Positions 8,016 through 19,100 of a stretch of 64,000 nucleotides of DNA are shown in pieces; the first letter of the stretch is position 1; each line of letters begins with the position of its first letter. The stretch comes from Wallacemonas rigidus (Eukaryota > Euglenozoa > Kinetoplastea > Trypanosomatida > Trypanosomatidae): the NCBI GenBank assembly GCA_030849045.1, contig JASAOL010000613.1, positions 558,001 to 622,000 on the forward strand, written 5' to 3'. Under the pieces are notes generated by a model. That model was not told the DNA's origin. It saw only the letters and a program-made list of their open reading frames with translations, and ran no database searches. Position numbers and translations under genes: made by a program.

Positions 8016-11000
8016 ATGCGACGTCTCAGCCAACCGAGCAGCCAACACAGCTCCACGCCCGCGCAGGAACGCCAGCCCACACACTTCAAAGCGAACGAAA
8101 TGCTCCCCATGAAGTGCGTAGTGCCCGTGTCGGGTAGCCGCCCTCAGGACAACCACCTTCACAATACCGACGGTGCCAGTAGGAACCACAACAGCGTCAC
8201 CGCTATGCCCAGTATGTACGAGCATGGCAGTGTCGACTTTTCCCCTGCCAGTGTGGACGGTGCGACGACACTGCGATCACCGCCTGAGGCCTTTGGCAGC
8301 AGTTCGCCGTCCGTCGTACTTGACCCTCCTCTCGAAGAGCAAATTTTTTCACGCGAAGGCCAGTCCTTGTCGCAGGGATCATCGAACCCGCTCGTCGAAC
8401 CGGCCAAAGCGTCCACCACGGATAAGCCCGTCGGCACCGACCTCTACGGCAGCCCGCGCGAGGCTGGGGAGTTCGACGTGTACAAGCGTGCCAAGAAGCG
8501 CGATGGGTCGGCAGAAATGACGGGACACGAGAACAGTGATACGAAGAGTGGGTGCTGCATGCAGCTCGGGCACACGATGCTGCGCGTGCTTCTTCTCATG
8601 CGGCGTGAGCTGTGCTCAACCATATGCGAGCTGCTCATCCCGATCATCTTTGTCATTGGCTCAGTCATCCTTTGGGCCATTTTCGGCACCACTCATCAGG
8701 ATGCGGAGATCTACTATGACGCAAGCTCCATCTTCAATTTCGACGGCTTAATGGCTCTGGTGCGTAGTCAGACCTGCGTCAAGGCAGGCGGCGCCGCCAT
8801 TCCAAATCTGAGTCCGTGCCCTGCGGATAGCGACATGTACTGTCCCGTGGGTCGCGGCGTGCCAGATGGTCTCTGCTACAACGCCACAGCGGAGGTGGGT
8901 GGTGTGACACTGCAACTACTCATTCTCGGCGTTGGCACTTTTTTCCAGAGCACGACCGCACCGGTTCCGAATTTCGACGACCTTGTTCTGCTTCACTGGC
9001 TGAACCTCGACGAGAAATTCCTGTCACGCGGTGCTGACTCGTCATCAATTGCTTCTGGTGGTATGCTCTTCTTCGCCCCCGACACGGCCGAAACGCGTGG
9101 ACTCGTCGACTACATGCGCAGCAACAACGACTACTTTGATCTTGTCTACGGCCAAACCTTTGCAACCGTTGCCGATGCCGAGGCCCACGTCAAGGCCACC
9201 AAACCGGAGGACCCGCCCAATTGGGGTATCATTCAGGTCAACAGCATGTCTGCCAGCAGCTTTGACGTCTCGATCCGTCTGAACAGCTCTGCCGTACCAT
9301 CGTCTGGTACAGCACTGAATACGTGGTACATTGGTGGGCTGAGCGCGGGTTACAGCGACAAGTACATTTCTTCTGGCTTTGTCACACTGCAGGTGGCCGT
9401 GTACGAGTACTACCTGAGCCAGGTTCAGGGCTACACTGCCACGATTCCATCCCTCACGTACACGCCCATGTCAACGGCGGAGCTCAATTCAAAGGACTTC
9501 ATCGCGTACGGTGGTCAATTCGCGCCTCTGATCCTCGTGCTAGGGTTCCTCTACCCTGTCTCTCAGCTCACGCGCCGCATCGTGGTCGAGAAGGAGCTGC
9601 GCATCCGTGAAGCTATGCTCATCATGGGTCTCTCTGAGGCTGTCATGTACCTGGCGTGGTTCATTATCTACGGTCTTTGGTACATTGTGTTGTCCCTCAT
9701 CTGCGCGATTATTCTCCGTTTCACGTACTTCCCCGAGACAAGCTTTGGGTACACATTCTTCATGTTCCTGTTCTTCTCGTGGTCCACGATGACGCTGTCG
9801 GGTCTGCTCGCATCCTTCTTCAGCCGCGCGCGGCTATCGGCGATTCTCGCACCGCTCATCTACTTTGTGCTGGCCATTCCCCTTTTCGCCATGCAGAGTG
9901 CGCCACCAGGCGCCAAGATTGGTGTGTCCATCCTCAGCCCCAGTGCGTTCGCACTGTGCTGCACCCTTATCTTCGAGCACGAGGCCAGGGGTGGTGCGCA
10001 GACGAACGACTTGAACAACAAGCAGGACAAACCGACGCTGCTGATCTGCTTCATCTTCTTGTTCTGCGACATTTTCGTTTACCTCATTCTGATGATGTAC
10101 TTCGACTGTATTATTCCCAAGCAGTGGGGTACGACGAAAAACCCGTTCTTCTGCATCATTGACCCGATCAAGTGGTGCTGCTGCCGCAACAACAACGACG
10201 AGGACGAGGACGACGAGAATCTGCTGGAGGACGGTCGCGCACCGGACGGTGTGTTTGAGAAGGAATTTGACGCAGAGGAGGCGACTGTCCGCATCCTGGG
10301 CCTCCGCAAGAAGTTCAAGCGCGGCGGTAAGAAGTTCCTTGCGGTGAATAACCTGTACTGGTCCCTGCGGCAGGGCGAAATCTCGGTCTTGCTTGGACAC
10401 AACGGCGCCGGCAAGTCGACCACGATGAACATAATGACCGGTATGCTCGAGGCGGACGGTGGTGACTGCGTCATCTACGGAAAGTCTATTCGCACGCAGC
10501 TGACCGAGGCGCGCCAGGAAATCGGCCTGTGCCCGCAACACAACATTTTATGGCCCCTCATGACGGTGGAAGAGCACTTGACATACTTTGCCGCCATCAA
10601 GGGTCTGCGCGGGACTCGCCGTGAGCACGCTGTCACCCGCATGCTGGCAGGCGTGGACTTTGAGGATAAGCGTCACTACCGCTCCTCTGCACTCTCAGGT
10701 GGGCAGAAGCGTAAACTGTCTGTTGCGATTGCATTCGTGGGCGGCAGCCGACTGGTCTTCCTCGACGAGCCCACGGCGGGCATGGATGTCGGCGCGCGCC
10801 GCCACACGTGGGGCCTCGTGCGCGACATGGCCAATGATCACACGATTTTGCTCACCACGCACTTCATGGACGAAGCCGATCTCCTGGGTAGCTCCGTTGC
10901 TATCATGAGCCAGGGCCGTCTTCAGTGTTCTGGCAGCAACATGTTCCTCAAGTCCAAGCTTGGTGGTGGTTTCGTCATGACCATGTCCGTCGTAGCGCAC

Positions 11001-13643
11001 GTGAATCGTCAGAACATCCAGAACCTCATCCGTGCACATGTGGACAGCGCAGAAGCGATGGGCAGTGGCGCGGGCGAGGTCGCCTACCGACTTCCGCAGG
11101 CGTCGAAGCCGGCGTTCCCCGCTCTCTTGTCGGCTGTCGAGGAGCAGAGCAAGGCTTTGGGCATCAACGCCTACTCGCTTTCCGCTACGACGCTGGAAGA
11201 GGTCTTCCTGCGCATTGCCGAGAAGGACCTCAAGGGAGAGGAGCTCCATGCGGACGAGACGGCGCAGGCCACGAGTGCGGTGTGGAACGTTGACCTGATC
11301 GAGAAGCGCAACTCCTTGTTGTGGTCGCAGTTCTCGGCAATGATGGTGAAGCGCTTCTGGAACGCCATTCGTGACGCGCGCACTGTTTTCTTCCAGATCA
11401 TCTGCCCCGTCGTTTGCGTCATGCTGGCGATGCTGCTGACACTCGTCAAGTTCTGGAACTACCCCACGCTCACACTCTCAGGCAACATCTACGACACAAC
11501 GGTTGAAATCCCCATTTCAAACTGCGGTGCGCTGATGAATGCGTCGACCCCGTTCGCACCCGACACCATTATGGACGAGTGGACCGGCGTCACAGACGGC
11601 TCTATTTTCGCCCAAAGGCTACTTGATACCTACTTCACGCATCCGCACGACCGCTACGTTGGGCTCTTGTGCACCACCACTGATCTTGTCGGCTACTCCG
11701 CTCTCTTCTACAACAACTCCGCTCTCCATGAAGTGGCTATGGGGACGCGCAACTACTACAACGCCATCCTGCAATTCGGCACGAGCGGTGCGGCGCCGCA
11801 GCTCGTTACCAAAGCTGAAGTGATGCCCAAGACGCAGCGGGAGAGCGCGGTGCAGGACTCCATCTACGCCATGATGATTGCCGTCATTATCATGATTCCT
11901 TTCAGCTTCATTCCCTCGACCTTTGTCGCCTGGGTGGTGAAGGAGCGCGAGTGCAAGGCACGCCACCTCCAGAACGTCTCGGGCCTCAGCTTTTACGTGT
12001 ACTGGCTGTCGAACTTCTTGTTTGACCTGGCCTGTTACATCGTGACCATGTTCCTCGTCATCGCCATCTTTGGCATTTTCAACCGTACAGAGTACATCGC
12101 CAAGGACAAAATCGGCGCGACCATTGTACTCTTCCTGTTATACGGCATCTCAGGCATCCTCATGGCCTACGCGCTCAGCTTCCTCTTCAGCAATCACTCG
12201 ACGGCGCAGAACGTCGTGATGCTGGCCAACTTCGTTGTGGGTTTCCTTCTGGTGCTTGCCATCTCCTCGCTGCGCATGATTGATTCCACGAGAAGTGTCG
12301 CCGACGTGCTGCGATGGATCTTCCGCATTGTGCCGAGCTACGACGTGGGCGAGGGCATCAGCAACCTGGCGACACTGAAGATCCTGCAAGCCTTTGGCTT
12401 CGAGGACACGGCTTGGAGTATGAACACCGGCATCGGCTGGCCATCTGTGTACATGGCGGTCGAAATTCCCGTGTTACTCTTCATCACGCTCTTTGTCGAC
12501 CACCCTGGTCGCCGCCAGCGCAGCCAGCGGCTGATGCACAACCCTGACGCGCCCCCTGAAGTGATCGATGACCAGGATCCGGATGTCATTGCCGAGAAAG
12601 AGGCTGTCGAGCAGGACGCCGATCGGGCCAACGACTTGGTGACAGTGCGTGCGCTGCGCAAGGTATACAGCAACGGCAAGGTCGCCGTGCGTAACATCAC
12701 GTTTGGCGTGAAGCCTGGTGAGGTCTTTGGCTTCCTTGGTACCAATGGTGCGGGCAAGACCACGACCATCTCGATCCTCTGTCAGGAGTTCTACCCCACG
12801 AGCGGGCACGCCGCCATCTGTGGCCACGACATTGTCAAAAACAGCCAGTCCGCCCTCCGCTGCATCGGCTATTGCCCCCAGTTCGACGCGTGCCTGGATT
12901 TGCTTACGGTGGAGGAGCATCTCTACCTGTACGCCGGTGTGCGGGGTATCACGAAGGGCACACGCAAGAGTGTCGTGGAGGGACTGATGAAGCTGTGCGA
13001 GCTGACCATGTACCGCAAGACCAAGTCCCACGAACTATCGGGCGGTAACCGTCGAAAGCTCTCTGTCGCGATCTCCCTCATTGGCGGTCCGCGGGTCGTC
13101 TTCCTGGATGAGCCCTCAGCGGGCATGGACCCTGTTGCGCGCAGAGGTCTGTGGACAGCTGTGGAGACGGTCGCCGACAACTGCTCCATTGTGCTGACGA
13201 CGCACCACTTGGAGGAGGTCGAGGCACTTGCCCATCGTGTTGCCATCATGGTCGACGGTGCGCTGCATTGTATCGGTGACAAGACGCACTTGAAACAGAA
13301 GTTTGGCACGGGCTATGAGGTCACTGTGCGTGTGCACGCAAACGACAAGGAGACCCTATCCGCTGTGGAAAACTTCTTCCAGAACACGTTCGACAAGCCT
13401 GAGCTGGTGGAGGTGCGCGCCACGCGCGTGACGTATCAGGTCCCGAAGGACCGCCCGCTCTCGGCTGTGTTTTCTCTTCTTGAAGAACACAGGATTCAGC
13501 TCGGCATCACTGACTACAACATTTCGCAGACGTCCATTGAGCAGGTGTTCCTGCGTATCAGTGAAGAGGCAGAGGCCAAGGAAGATGAGGAGCGCATGAA
13601 AAATATCGCTGCAAAGAAGGGCTGCTGCAGTTGCTGCTGCTAA
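8016..13643 (+). CDS. ABCA: ABCA-family full ABC transporter
   Basis: A 1,875-aa full transporter of two membrane halves, each followed by an ATPase domain; ABCA members move or flip lipids. The first 170 residues are a hydrophilic, Ser/Pro-rich cytosolic extension. Half 1 has a membrane helix at about residue 200, a large extracytosolic loop, and a helix bundle (about 500-690). ATPase 1 has GHNGAGKST near residue 793, then LCPQHN, LSGGQKRKLS and VFLDEPTAGMD. Half 2 repeats the plan, with GTNGAGKTT near residue 1574, then YCPQFDA, LSGGNRRKLS and VVFLDEPSAGMD. Cysteine clusters occur before ATPase 1 (KWCCCRNNN) and at the extreme C-terminus (GCCSCCC). The frame remains open upstream to a TTG at 7905, but ATG 8016 is the first ATG after any plausible acceptor. 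All ATP-binding motifs look intact. Confidence 0.95.
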   Translation: MRRLSQPSSQHSSTPAQERQPTHFKANEMLPMKCVVPVSGSRPQDNHLHNTDGASRNHNSVTAMPSMYEHGSVDFSPASVDGATTLRSPPEAFGSSSPSVVLDPPLEEQIFSREGQSLSQGSSNPLVEPAKASTTDKPVGTDLYGSPREAGEFDVYKRAKKRDGSAEMTGHENSDTKSGCCMQLGHTMLRVLLLMRRELCSTICELLIPIIFVIGSVILWAIFGTTHQDAEIYYDASSIFNFDGLMALVRSQTCVKAGGAAIPNLSPCPADSDMYCPVGRGVPDGLCYNATAEVGGVTLQLLILGVGTFFQSTTAPVPNFDDLVLLHWLNLDEKFLSRGADSSSIASGGMLFFAPDTAETRGLVDYMRSNNDYFDLVYGQTFATVADAEAHVKATKPEDPPNWGIIQVNSMSASSFDVSIRLNSSAVPSSGTALNTWYIGGLSAGYSDKYISSGFVTLQVAVYEYYLSQVQGYTATIPSLTYTPMSTAELNSKDFIAYGGQFAPLILVLGFLYPVSQLTRRIVVEKELRIREAMLIMGLSEAVMYLAWFIIYGLWYIVLSLICAIILRFTYFPETSFGYTFFMFLFFSWSTMTLSGLLASFFSRARLSAILAPLIYFVLAIPLFAMQSAPPGAKIGVSILSPSAFALCCTLIFEHEARGGAQTNDLNNKQDKPTLLICFIFLFCDIFVYLILMMYFDCIIPKQWGTTKNPFFCIIDPIKWCCCRNNNDEDEDDENLLEDGRAPDGVFEKEFDAEEATVRILGLRKKFKRGGKKFLAVNNLYWSLRQGEISVLLGHNGAGKSTTMNIMTGMLEADGGDCVIYGKSIRTQLTEARQEIGLCPQHNILWPLMTVEEHLTYFAAIKGLRGTRREHAVTRMLAGVDFEDKRHYRSSALSGGQKRKLSVAIAFVGGSRLVFLDEPTAGMDVGARRHTWGLVRDMANDHTILLTTHFMDEADLLGSSVAIMSQGRLQCSGSNMFLKSKLGGGFVMTMSVVAHVNRQNIQNLIRAHVDSAEAMGSGAGEVAYRLPQASKPAFPALLSAVEEQSKALGINAYSLSATTLEEVFLRIAEKDLKGEELHADETAQATSAVWNVDLIEKRNSLLWSQFSAMMVKRFWNAIRDARTVFFQIICPVVCVMLAMLLTLVKFWNYPTLTLSGNIYDTTVEIPISNCGALMNASTPFAPDTIMDEWTGVTDGSIFAQRLLDTYFTHPHDRYVGLLCTTTDLVGYSALFYNNSALHEVAMGTRNYYNAILQFGTSGAAPQLVTKAEVMPKTQRESAVQDSIYAMMIAVIIMIPFSFIPSTFVAWVVKERECKARHLQNVSGLSFYVYWLSNFLFDLACYIVTMFLVIAIFGIFNRTEYIAKDKIGATIVLFLLYGISGILMAYALSFLFSNHSTAQNVVMLANFVVGFLLVLAISSLRMIDSTRSVADVLRWIFRIVPSYDVGEGISNLATLKILQAFGFEDTAWSMNTGIGWPSVYMAVEIPVLLFITLFVDHPGRRQRSQRLMHNPDAPPEVIDDQDPDVIAEKEAVEQDADRANDLVTVRALRKVYSNGKVAVRNITFGVKPGEVFGFLGTNGAGKTTTISILCQEFYPTSGHAAICGHDIVKNSQSALRCIGYCPQFDACLDLLTVEEHLYLYAGVRGITKGTRKSVVEGLMKLCELTMYRKTKSHELSGGNRRKLSVAISLIGGPRVVFLDEPSAGMDPVARRGLWTAVETVADNCSIVLTTHHLEEVEALAHRVAIMVDGALHCIGDKTHLKQKFGTGYEVTVRVHANDKETLSAVENFFQNTFDKPELVEVRATRVTYQVPKDRPLSAVFSLLEEHRIQLGITDYNISQTSIEQVFLRISEEAEAKEDEERMKNIAAKKGCCSCCC

Positions 13644-13828
13644 GTGCTGCTCACAGGAGCCCAGACCCAGTGCTCTCGAGAAGTGCGCGCTCGATGGAGC
13701 CCTCTTCCGCCTTACTTTGCCTTTTTTTTTTCTTTTTCTTTTTCCTTTTTTCAAGTGTTGGCAACATGTGAGCGATACCGAGCTCTCGATGTATGACACC
13801 TTTCTTCCTCATATAGTGACTCCGTTTG

Positions 13829-13855
13829 CCACTTGTCACTTGTCACTTGTCACTT
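13829..13855 (+). repeat. Short tandem repeat of CACTTGT
   Basis: Almost four head-to-tail copies of the 7-mer CACTTGT lie in the 3' UTR or spacer after the ABC transporter. Confidence 0.85.
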
Positions 13856-14913
13856 TGCTTTTTTTTTTCTCCCGTTCTATGATTGGTTTCCGTTTAATTT
13901 TCTTCTCTGCGCACCGCAATGCACCATATTCCCCCAACAGAAACGTGCTGCTGAGGCAGCGTGGGAGCGTCCGTTCCGTACCTCCGAACATGTGCTTTCT
14001 TCCCTCGTGCGCTGACGTCGTCCTGTTAGCACCTCAAAGACAGTGTACTCTTCCTTCTTCTTTTTTTTTTTCGCGCACAGGAGTTTTCTTCTTCATACAC
14101 ACTATTTTGGGGTCGGTTCACACCTCGATTGCGCGCGCGTTGTAGAGCGTTTTTTTTTTTTCCCGGTTCCCAACAAGAACGTTCGCGGCGTGCCCCAATA
14201 AGCTGATGCGGCGCAAGGTAAGCATCATCTTGGCGTGTACAACCATGTGGAAACGTTGGAGATAGCCGTGAAACGCGCATCGTCACGCTAAACAACAACA
14301 ACAACAACCCGCAGTCCGGTCACTTGAACGGTTGTTACAACAAACAACGTGTATCACTTAGAGTTGGTACGTGCTGCGCGCAGTGTCAGCGGAGAGCGCC
14401 CGCGTGTCTGGGCCCTCATCGCTGTGCCTCAACGTGATGGCTCATGGTTTCCTCCCCGTGTCTTTGACTGGGCTTGGCGCACCGTGCACACCGCCACCGA
14501 CGTGAAGACGTCGAGTACTGGTTCGTGCGCTGAAGCACGTGCTTCTTCTCTGAGCATTTAACCTCGGATGAACCGAGGCGACACCGTTCCTCGCCCATCT
14601 CGCTGTCACACACCGCGGATTTTCTGACATGGTCCGCGTCTCTCCGTCCTATTCTCCGTCATACACGCATCGTGCGCTTTCCTTCCTGTCGCTTCATACT
14701 CGCTTTTTTTTTTTTTTGAAACTACTCCGTGAGTGCGTGTCCGTATACTCGCGGTACGGCTGGCCCTTCGCGCCCCATACAACCGTAGGTTTCGCAACCT
14801 CCTTCAGTTGTTTGTGCTCTGTTCTCTTTCCCTCGCTTCGCACCGCTGAAAGACTTAAGTGCTCTTATCGCGCTTGTTTTTTTTTCCTCGCCCCTGTAAC
14901 GTTTCTTTCGCGT

Positions 14914-14915
14914 AG
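14914..14915 (+). other. Probable spliced-leader acceptor for the 127-aa gene
   Basis: The tract cttgtttttttttcctcgcc, continued by gtttctttcgcg, ends in TAG. No ATG occurs between this AG and the start codon at 15066, giving a 150-nt 5' UTR. Confidence 0.6.
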
Positions 14916-15065
14916 ATTAACAACAACAGCACCATCACATATACACATACGTACATACATACATACACCCACACGCACGCAGCCAAGCTCACCCCCCACC
15001 TTGTTGTCCCAGCTGACAGGGCAATCAGTTCACCACGAGCAGCCAACCAGGTCACGAAAACGGCC

Positions 15066-15449
15066 ATGGATGCTTCGTACCTCATGCGTTCAAGAGGTGC
15101 ACCTTCACCGCTGCGTGACTCATCGGGGTCTTTGAACGTAGCACACCTTGACTCGATGCCACGCTGCTCCCAGCCTCCGGAAATGAGTACGACGCGCGAG
15201 CACCGCACTTCACCGCCTGGCACGCGGCCATCGAGAGAGTATGTCCTCTTAATGCCCGTATCGCTCGCCGACGATGAAGAGCGTTCGCTCAGACTGCACA
15301 GAGAGCGCCAACAACTGCAACGTGAAAAGCACCGCTGGCGCCTACAGCAGCAGATTGAGGAGTCAGAGCTACGTTCCCGTGAAGAGGCCGTCGCACGCCG
15401 TGAACAGGCTCTCGATTCAGCCGAGCGTGGTCACACCAGTAGTGCGTGA
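15066..15449 (+). CDS. Small 127-aa protein with C-terminal coiled coil
   Basis: The reading frame opens at an ATG in good context (gccATGG), the first ATG after a strong acceptor. Residues 1-65 are Ser/Pro/Arg-rich and probably disordered. Residues 70-120 form a highly charged helix with heptad-like spacing (RLHRERQQLQREKHRWRLQQ), consistent with a coiled coil. It has no signal peptide or membrane segment. I do not recognise the family. It is short, but the acceptor, start context and coherent coiled-coil segment make it more likely real than chance. A small cytoskeletal or flagellar protein would fit, as inference only. Confidence 0.6.
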   Translation: MDASYLMRSRGAPSPLRDSSGSLNVAHLDSMPRCSQPPEMSTTREHRTSPPGTRPSREYVLLMPVSLADDEERSLRLHRERQQLQREKHRWRLQQQIEESELRSREEAVARREQALDSAERGHTSSA

Positions 15450-16163
15450 GGGAAAAACACGCCGGACAAGAGATCCCTCGCTCCATTACTTGCTGCCTCC
15501 TGCGTCCAGGTCCGCCTAGAGGTTCACCGCTCTTTTAAAAAAAAAAAAAACGTTCTTTTCACTTCTCTCAATGTTGGGAGTGGCGTCGCCTGCGTGCACG
15601 TGGCAACCCCAATTGCCTCGTGGCCACGGAACTCGCCTTTTCTTCCCTCGTTTTGCGTTCCATGTACACGGCTCCCCCTCCCCGAGAAAATGAATGGCAG
15701 TCACTCAAACGTCAAGTGACAAAACACAAACACACACACAAAGAAAAAAACCAAGATGAGAGGGAACTTGTGGTATATACACACACTTCTGGGCATCATA
15801 CACTGCTCCCCGAACGGGAATATATGGCGAAGAAGAAAAAAGACGACGATCAATCACAGCCAAAGTGTATTAGGTTTTCGATCACCTGTGACTACTAAAC
15901 CTAAGCTACATACACGTCGCGCGCTGGCGCAGCCACACCCTGTTACAGCTTCGCATAGAGCGCCAATCGCACATCTGCTTTAGTGCGTATCTTTTGTCCC
16001 ACAATCTTTCCCACCACCACCGCCCCCCCCCCTCCCTCACACACACACATCTTGTTTGCAACTGGCTCATCCCATCACAAATTGTTTATTTTTCTTACTG
16101 CCATGTAGACTGCCCCATACCTGATCTGATCATTGCTTTTTTTGCCCCTCCTCTCACGTGGAA
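15450..16163 (+). other. Intergenic region
   Basis: Carries an A14 run at 15537-15550, CA-rich stretches and a C10 run near 16023-16032, ending at the acceptor AG 16107-16108. No gene was seen. Confidence 0.6.
16107..16108 (+). other. Probable spliced-leader acceptor
   Basis: TTTATTTTTCTTACTGCCATGTAG ends here after a T-rich tract. The first in-frame ATG downstream is 16164. A second polypyrimidine tract (16134-16155) lies between; its next AG falls just inside the first codons, so the precise acceptor should be checked. Confidence 0.45.
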
Positions 16164-19100
16164 ATGAGAGGCTTAGTGGGCCGATCAACATGTTGCCCGA
16201 GGGGCCGGCGTGCCGTCGGCCTGGTCAACCAGCGCAGGTACGTATTTGATACCGCCGGGCGAACAGCGAAACGAGAGGTCGCTGCTCGTCGAGAGCCCGT
16301 GTTGGATGCGATCGTGCGCAGGGCGTGCCGCGCCATACGCTTCGTCGAACCGGGCGATGCTGGCCAGATCCTCATAGCATTGGCGGCGCTGTCCACCCCT
16401 CTGCCTGTTCGGCCGACCACTCTGTTGGTGTGGATCGCGCCACAGCTGTGCGAGTATGCGCTGGCAGATCTTACGCTCACGTTCGAGGCTCTTTCTGCTC
16501 TTCGCATTTCGCACCATTTGGTCACTGCGCATCTGTTGAAGTTGATTTTGCGATCCACTTGTCGGCAGCTGACGCCGCCGCCTACACATGCGCTTCCTCC
16601 ACTTTTTCCTCTCGTGTCTCGCCTATGCGATACCGTGCTGACACTGCGGCGGTGGCACACACCAAGGACCGTGCGCAGCTTCGTGATCGCCCTGGAGCGA
16701 ACCGCCCCTCGCAGTGCCTTGGCGCGCTTTCTGGAGGTGGATCAACGAGCTGCCTTGCACGCGCAGCGCGGCATCACACTCTTCCTGTTTGAGGTGTACG
16801 TTCAGTGCGGTCTTATCCCATGCGCAGAGTTTTCCGATGCGATGCCGCGCAGCACTGAGCGGGTGTGCCTATTCGACGAGTTGCCGTTTCTGTGCGCCAC
16901 ACTCCACAGCGCCTTGTGGGTGCTGACACCTTCGGATACAGAGCGCGCATTGCACGTGCTTCAAGGGGCGTCTGGCGTACCGCTAGCGATCCGCAGCGCA
17001 CGGGTGGACGTGGCCATCGGCACAGAAGCCGATACGGCGCGTGAGCAGCTTCGCGCTCTCCTGTCTCCGCGTCCGCGCCGGCATGGGCACCGCGGTGTGG
17101 AATGCAGAGCGACACCTGAGCCTCCGCTGCCGCCATTCGCTGATGCCGCCAGTACCAACACGGCTCTTCGTGAGTACTGCGCGCGTCTCCACAGCGCGTG
17201 CCGCCGCGTCCCACGCGATGTGTCCTTCGCCCGCCACCACTTGCTTCCACTGCTTCGCGCGTCCCACGCCGTCCTTGTGCGCGATGCCGCCTTCTGGTCG
17301 CACTATGCCGGAAGTAACTGCCACCGACCAGACGAGCAGTTCCCCTACGCTGTTGATATCAACGAGGATTGCAGCCCTGACGCCGTCGACAGCGATACGG
17401 ACGCAGAGAGCGCGTCGCTGCTGCGCGATGTGCTGACTGCTGCGAACGAGGTCTGCGCCATCGGCTGCGATGGGCACTCAGACGCCGAGGTGCGCGCAGT
17501 ACTACACGATACGGTCTCTCTGTGGCTTGAGGCTGCCGTTTCATCCCTCCTGTGTCGACTTGCCGTGTTCAAAGCGGCAGTGTCACATGGCGGCGAAACT
17601 CTTTCTTGGGACCACTGCGGTGCGAACAGGCGGGCAAGCGCAGTAACGGGCACGTGGGACGTAGCCCTCTCGGCGGTGGAATTGTGCAACCGGCTCTCAC
17701 CCTTCTTGACATCAGGTGCGGTAGCGTCGAGTACGGCGTGGGCCAAGACAACTAAGACACTGTCCCAGCAAGTATGTGCAGTACTCCAGTGGCTGTTTGC
17801 TACGCTTCGTGTGCTCAAAGACCAAACAGAGGGGAAAGAAAAAGCAATCATCGGGTCACCATCACAGATCACTTGGTACAGTGTGCGTACACACGTCGTG
17901 ACGAATGTGTTGGCTCTCCTGTACCTCAGTACCGACGGCGCACTGATCGTGCCGGGATGCGCAGACGCAGAGTTGCAGGCGGAAATACGTTCTGGGTGCT
18001 GTGCGGTTCTGCCCTTCACCGTCGAGTCCATCGAGGCGTTTCTCAGTCCGCCCCCGCCGATGAGTCTGACGCGCGTGCTAGGTGTAGGTGCTGCTTGTGG
18101 CGACAATCTTCAGCGTTCCTATTCACTGTCGGCACTGGCAGCCACCATGAGGTACAGCTTTGTGCTGAGGGCCCATGTTGTGGCGCACCTTTTTTTACTC
18201 CCACACCTCCTCTCACCCATCATGGCCTTCGCGATGGAGGCCGACGGCGCGCGTCACGTGCCGTCCAGTGAGCAGGTGATGGGAGCACGCTGGCACGCGA
18301 TGCTGGTCAGTCTCCTCGTGGCACACAACCCACCACTGAGCGGCGCCGTCCGCAGCGCGGCGCATGTGTGGGCGCGTCTGCTTTCGACTTGCACGCTTTC
18401 AGCTGTCCGCCGCATCACCGTCGCTTCCCCGCACGTCGTAGACCCCGCACTTCTCTTCACGCCCGAGAGGTCTGTCACCGTGCCCTTGGACCCACCGCAC
18501 ACAGGTGCTGTGCTGGCTGCGGAAGCACTTCACCGCCCTCTTGAGGAAGGTCTGACCGAAATGATGACCAGGAGCGCCACCCTTCGCGCTGACGCCCAGG
18601 GCACACTGTGTACACACACCCTTGACAGCAAACATACCAGCGCGGTGCACGCATTGCCGAAGTGGCACGCACATCCGTTCGCTGCTCCCGCAGCACGCGA
18701 TGAGAAGCGCGTCTCTCAGCCGGGCACGGTGGCTTTTCGCTTTCCGTCCTTTCGTCTGTTTGCCGAGACGGAGCGGCTCCTGTTCTACGCCGTGCGTGCC
18801 ATTGTGAGCCACGTACCAGGACAATGCGACTGCGCGCACCTGGAGGCGGACGCTTCCCTTCCCGGCGTGGCTCTGCTCTACATGCGGCTACTCTGCTGGA
18901 TGGGCGGCCTCGCACACGCCACACTGCTGTCCGCCCATGATGAGCGCTCCGCGACTAGCCTCTTTTCTCACCGTGATGTCAGTCATTGCGTGACAGAGCT
19001 CATAGCGCACGTTCTTGGCCTGATCGTGTCTCGGCGCGCGACACTGACCGATGTACTAGCGTATTTGGAACTGTCTGACGACGCGTCGTCCGATGCGACT

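Larger units (their letters stand above)
13644..15065 (+). other. 1.4-kb intergenic region
   Basis: Contains T-rich runs, a short CACTTGT tandem repeat (13829-13855) and a TACA microsatellite near 14952-14967. No ATG-initiated frame here has coding character. A GTG-started 70-codon frame at 14349-14561 was considered and set aside. The length would allow a small RNA gene, but I recognised none. Confidence 0.55.

Noticed and set aside
14349-14561. 70-codon frame in the gap after the ABC transporter
   Set aside because: It starts with GTG, has no acceptor and shows no recognisable protein pattern.
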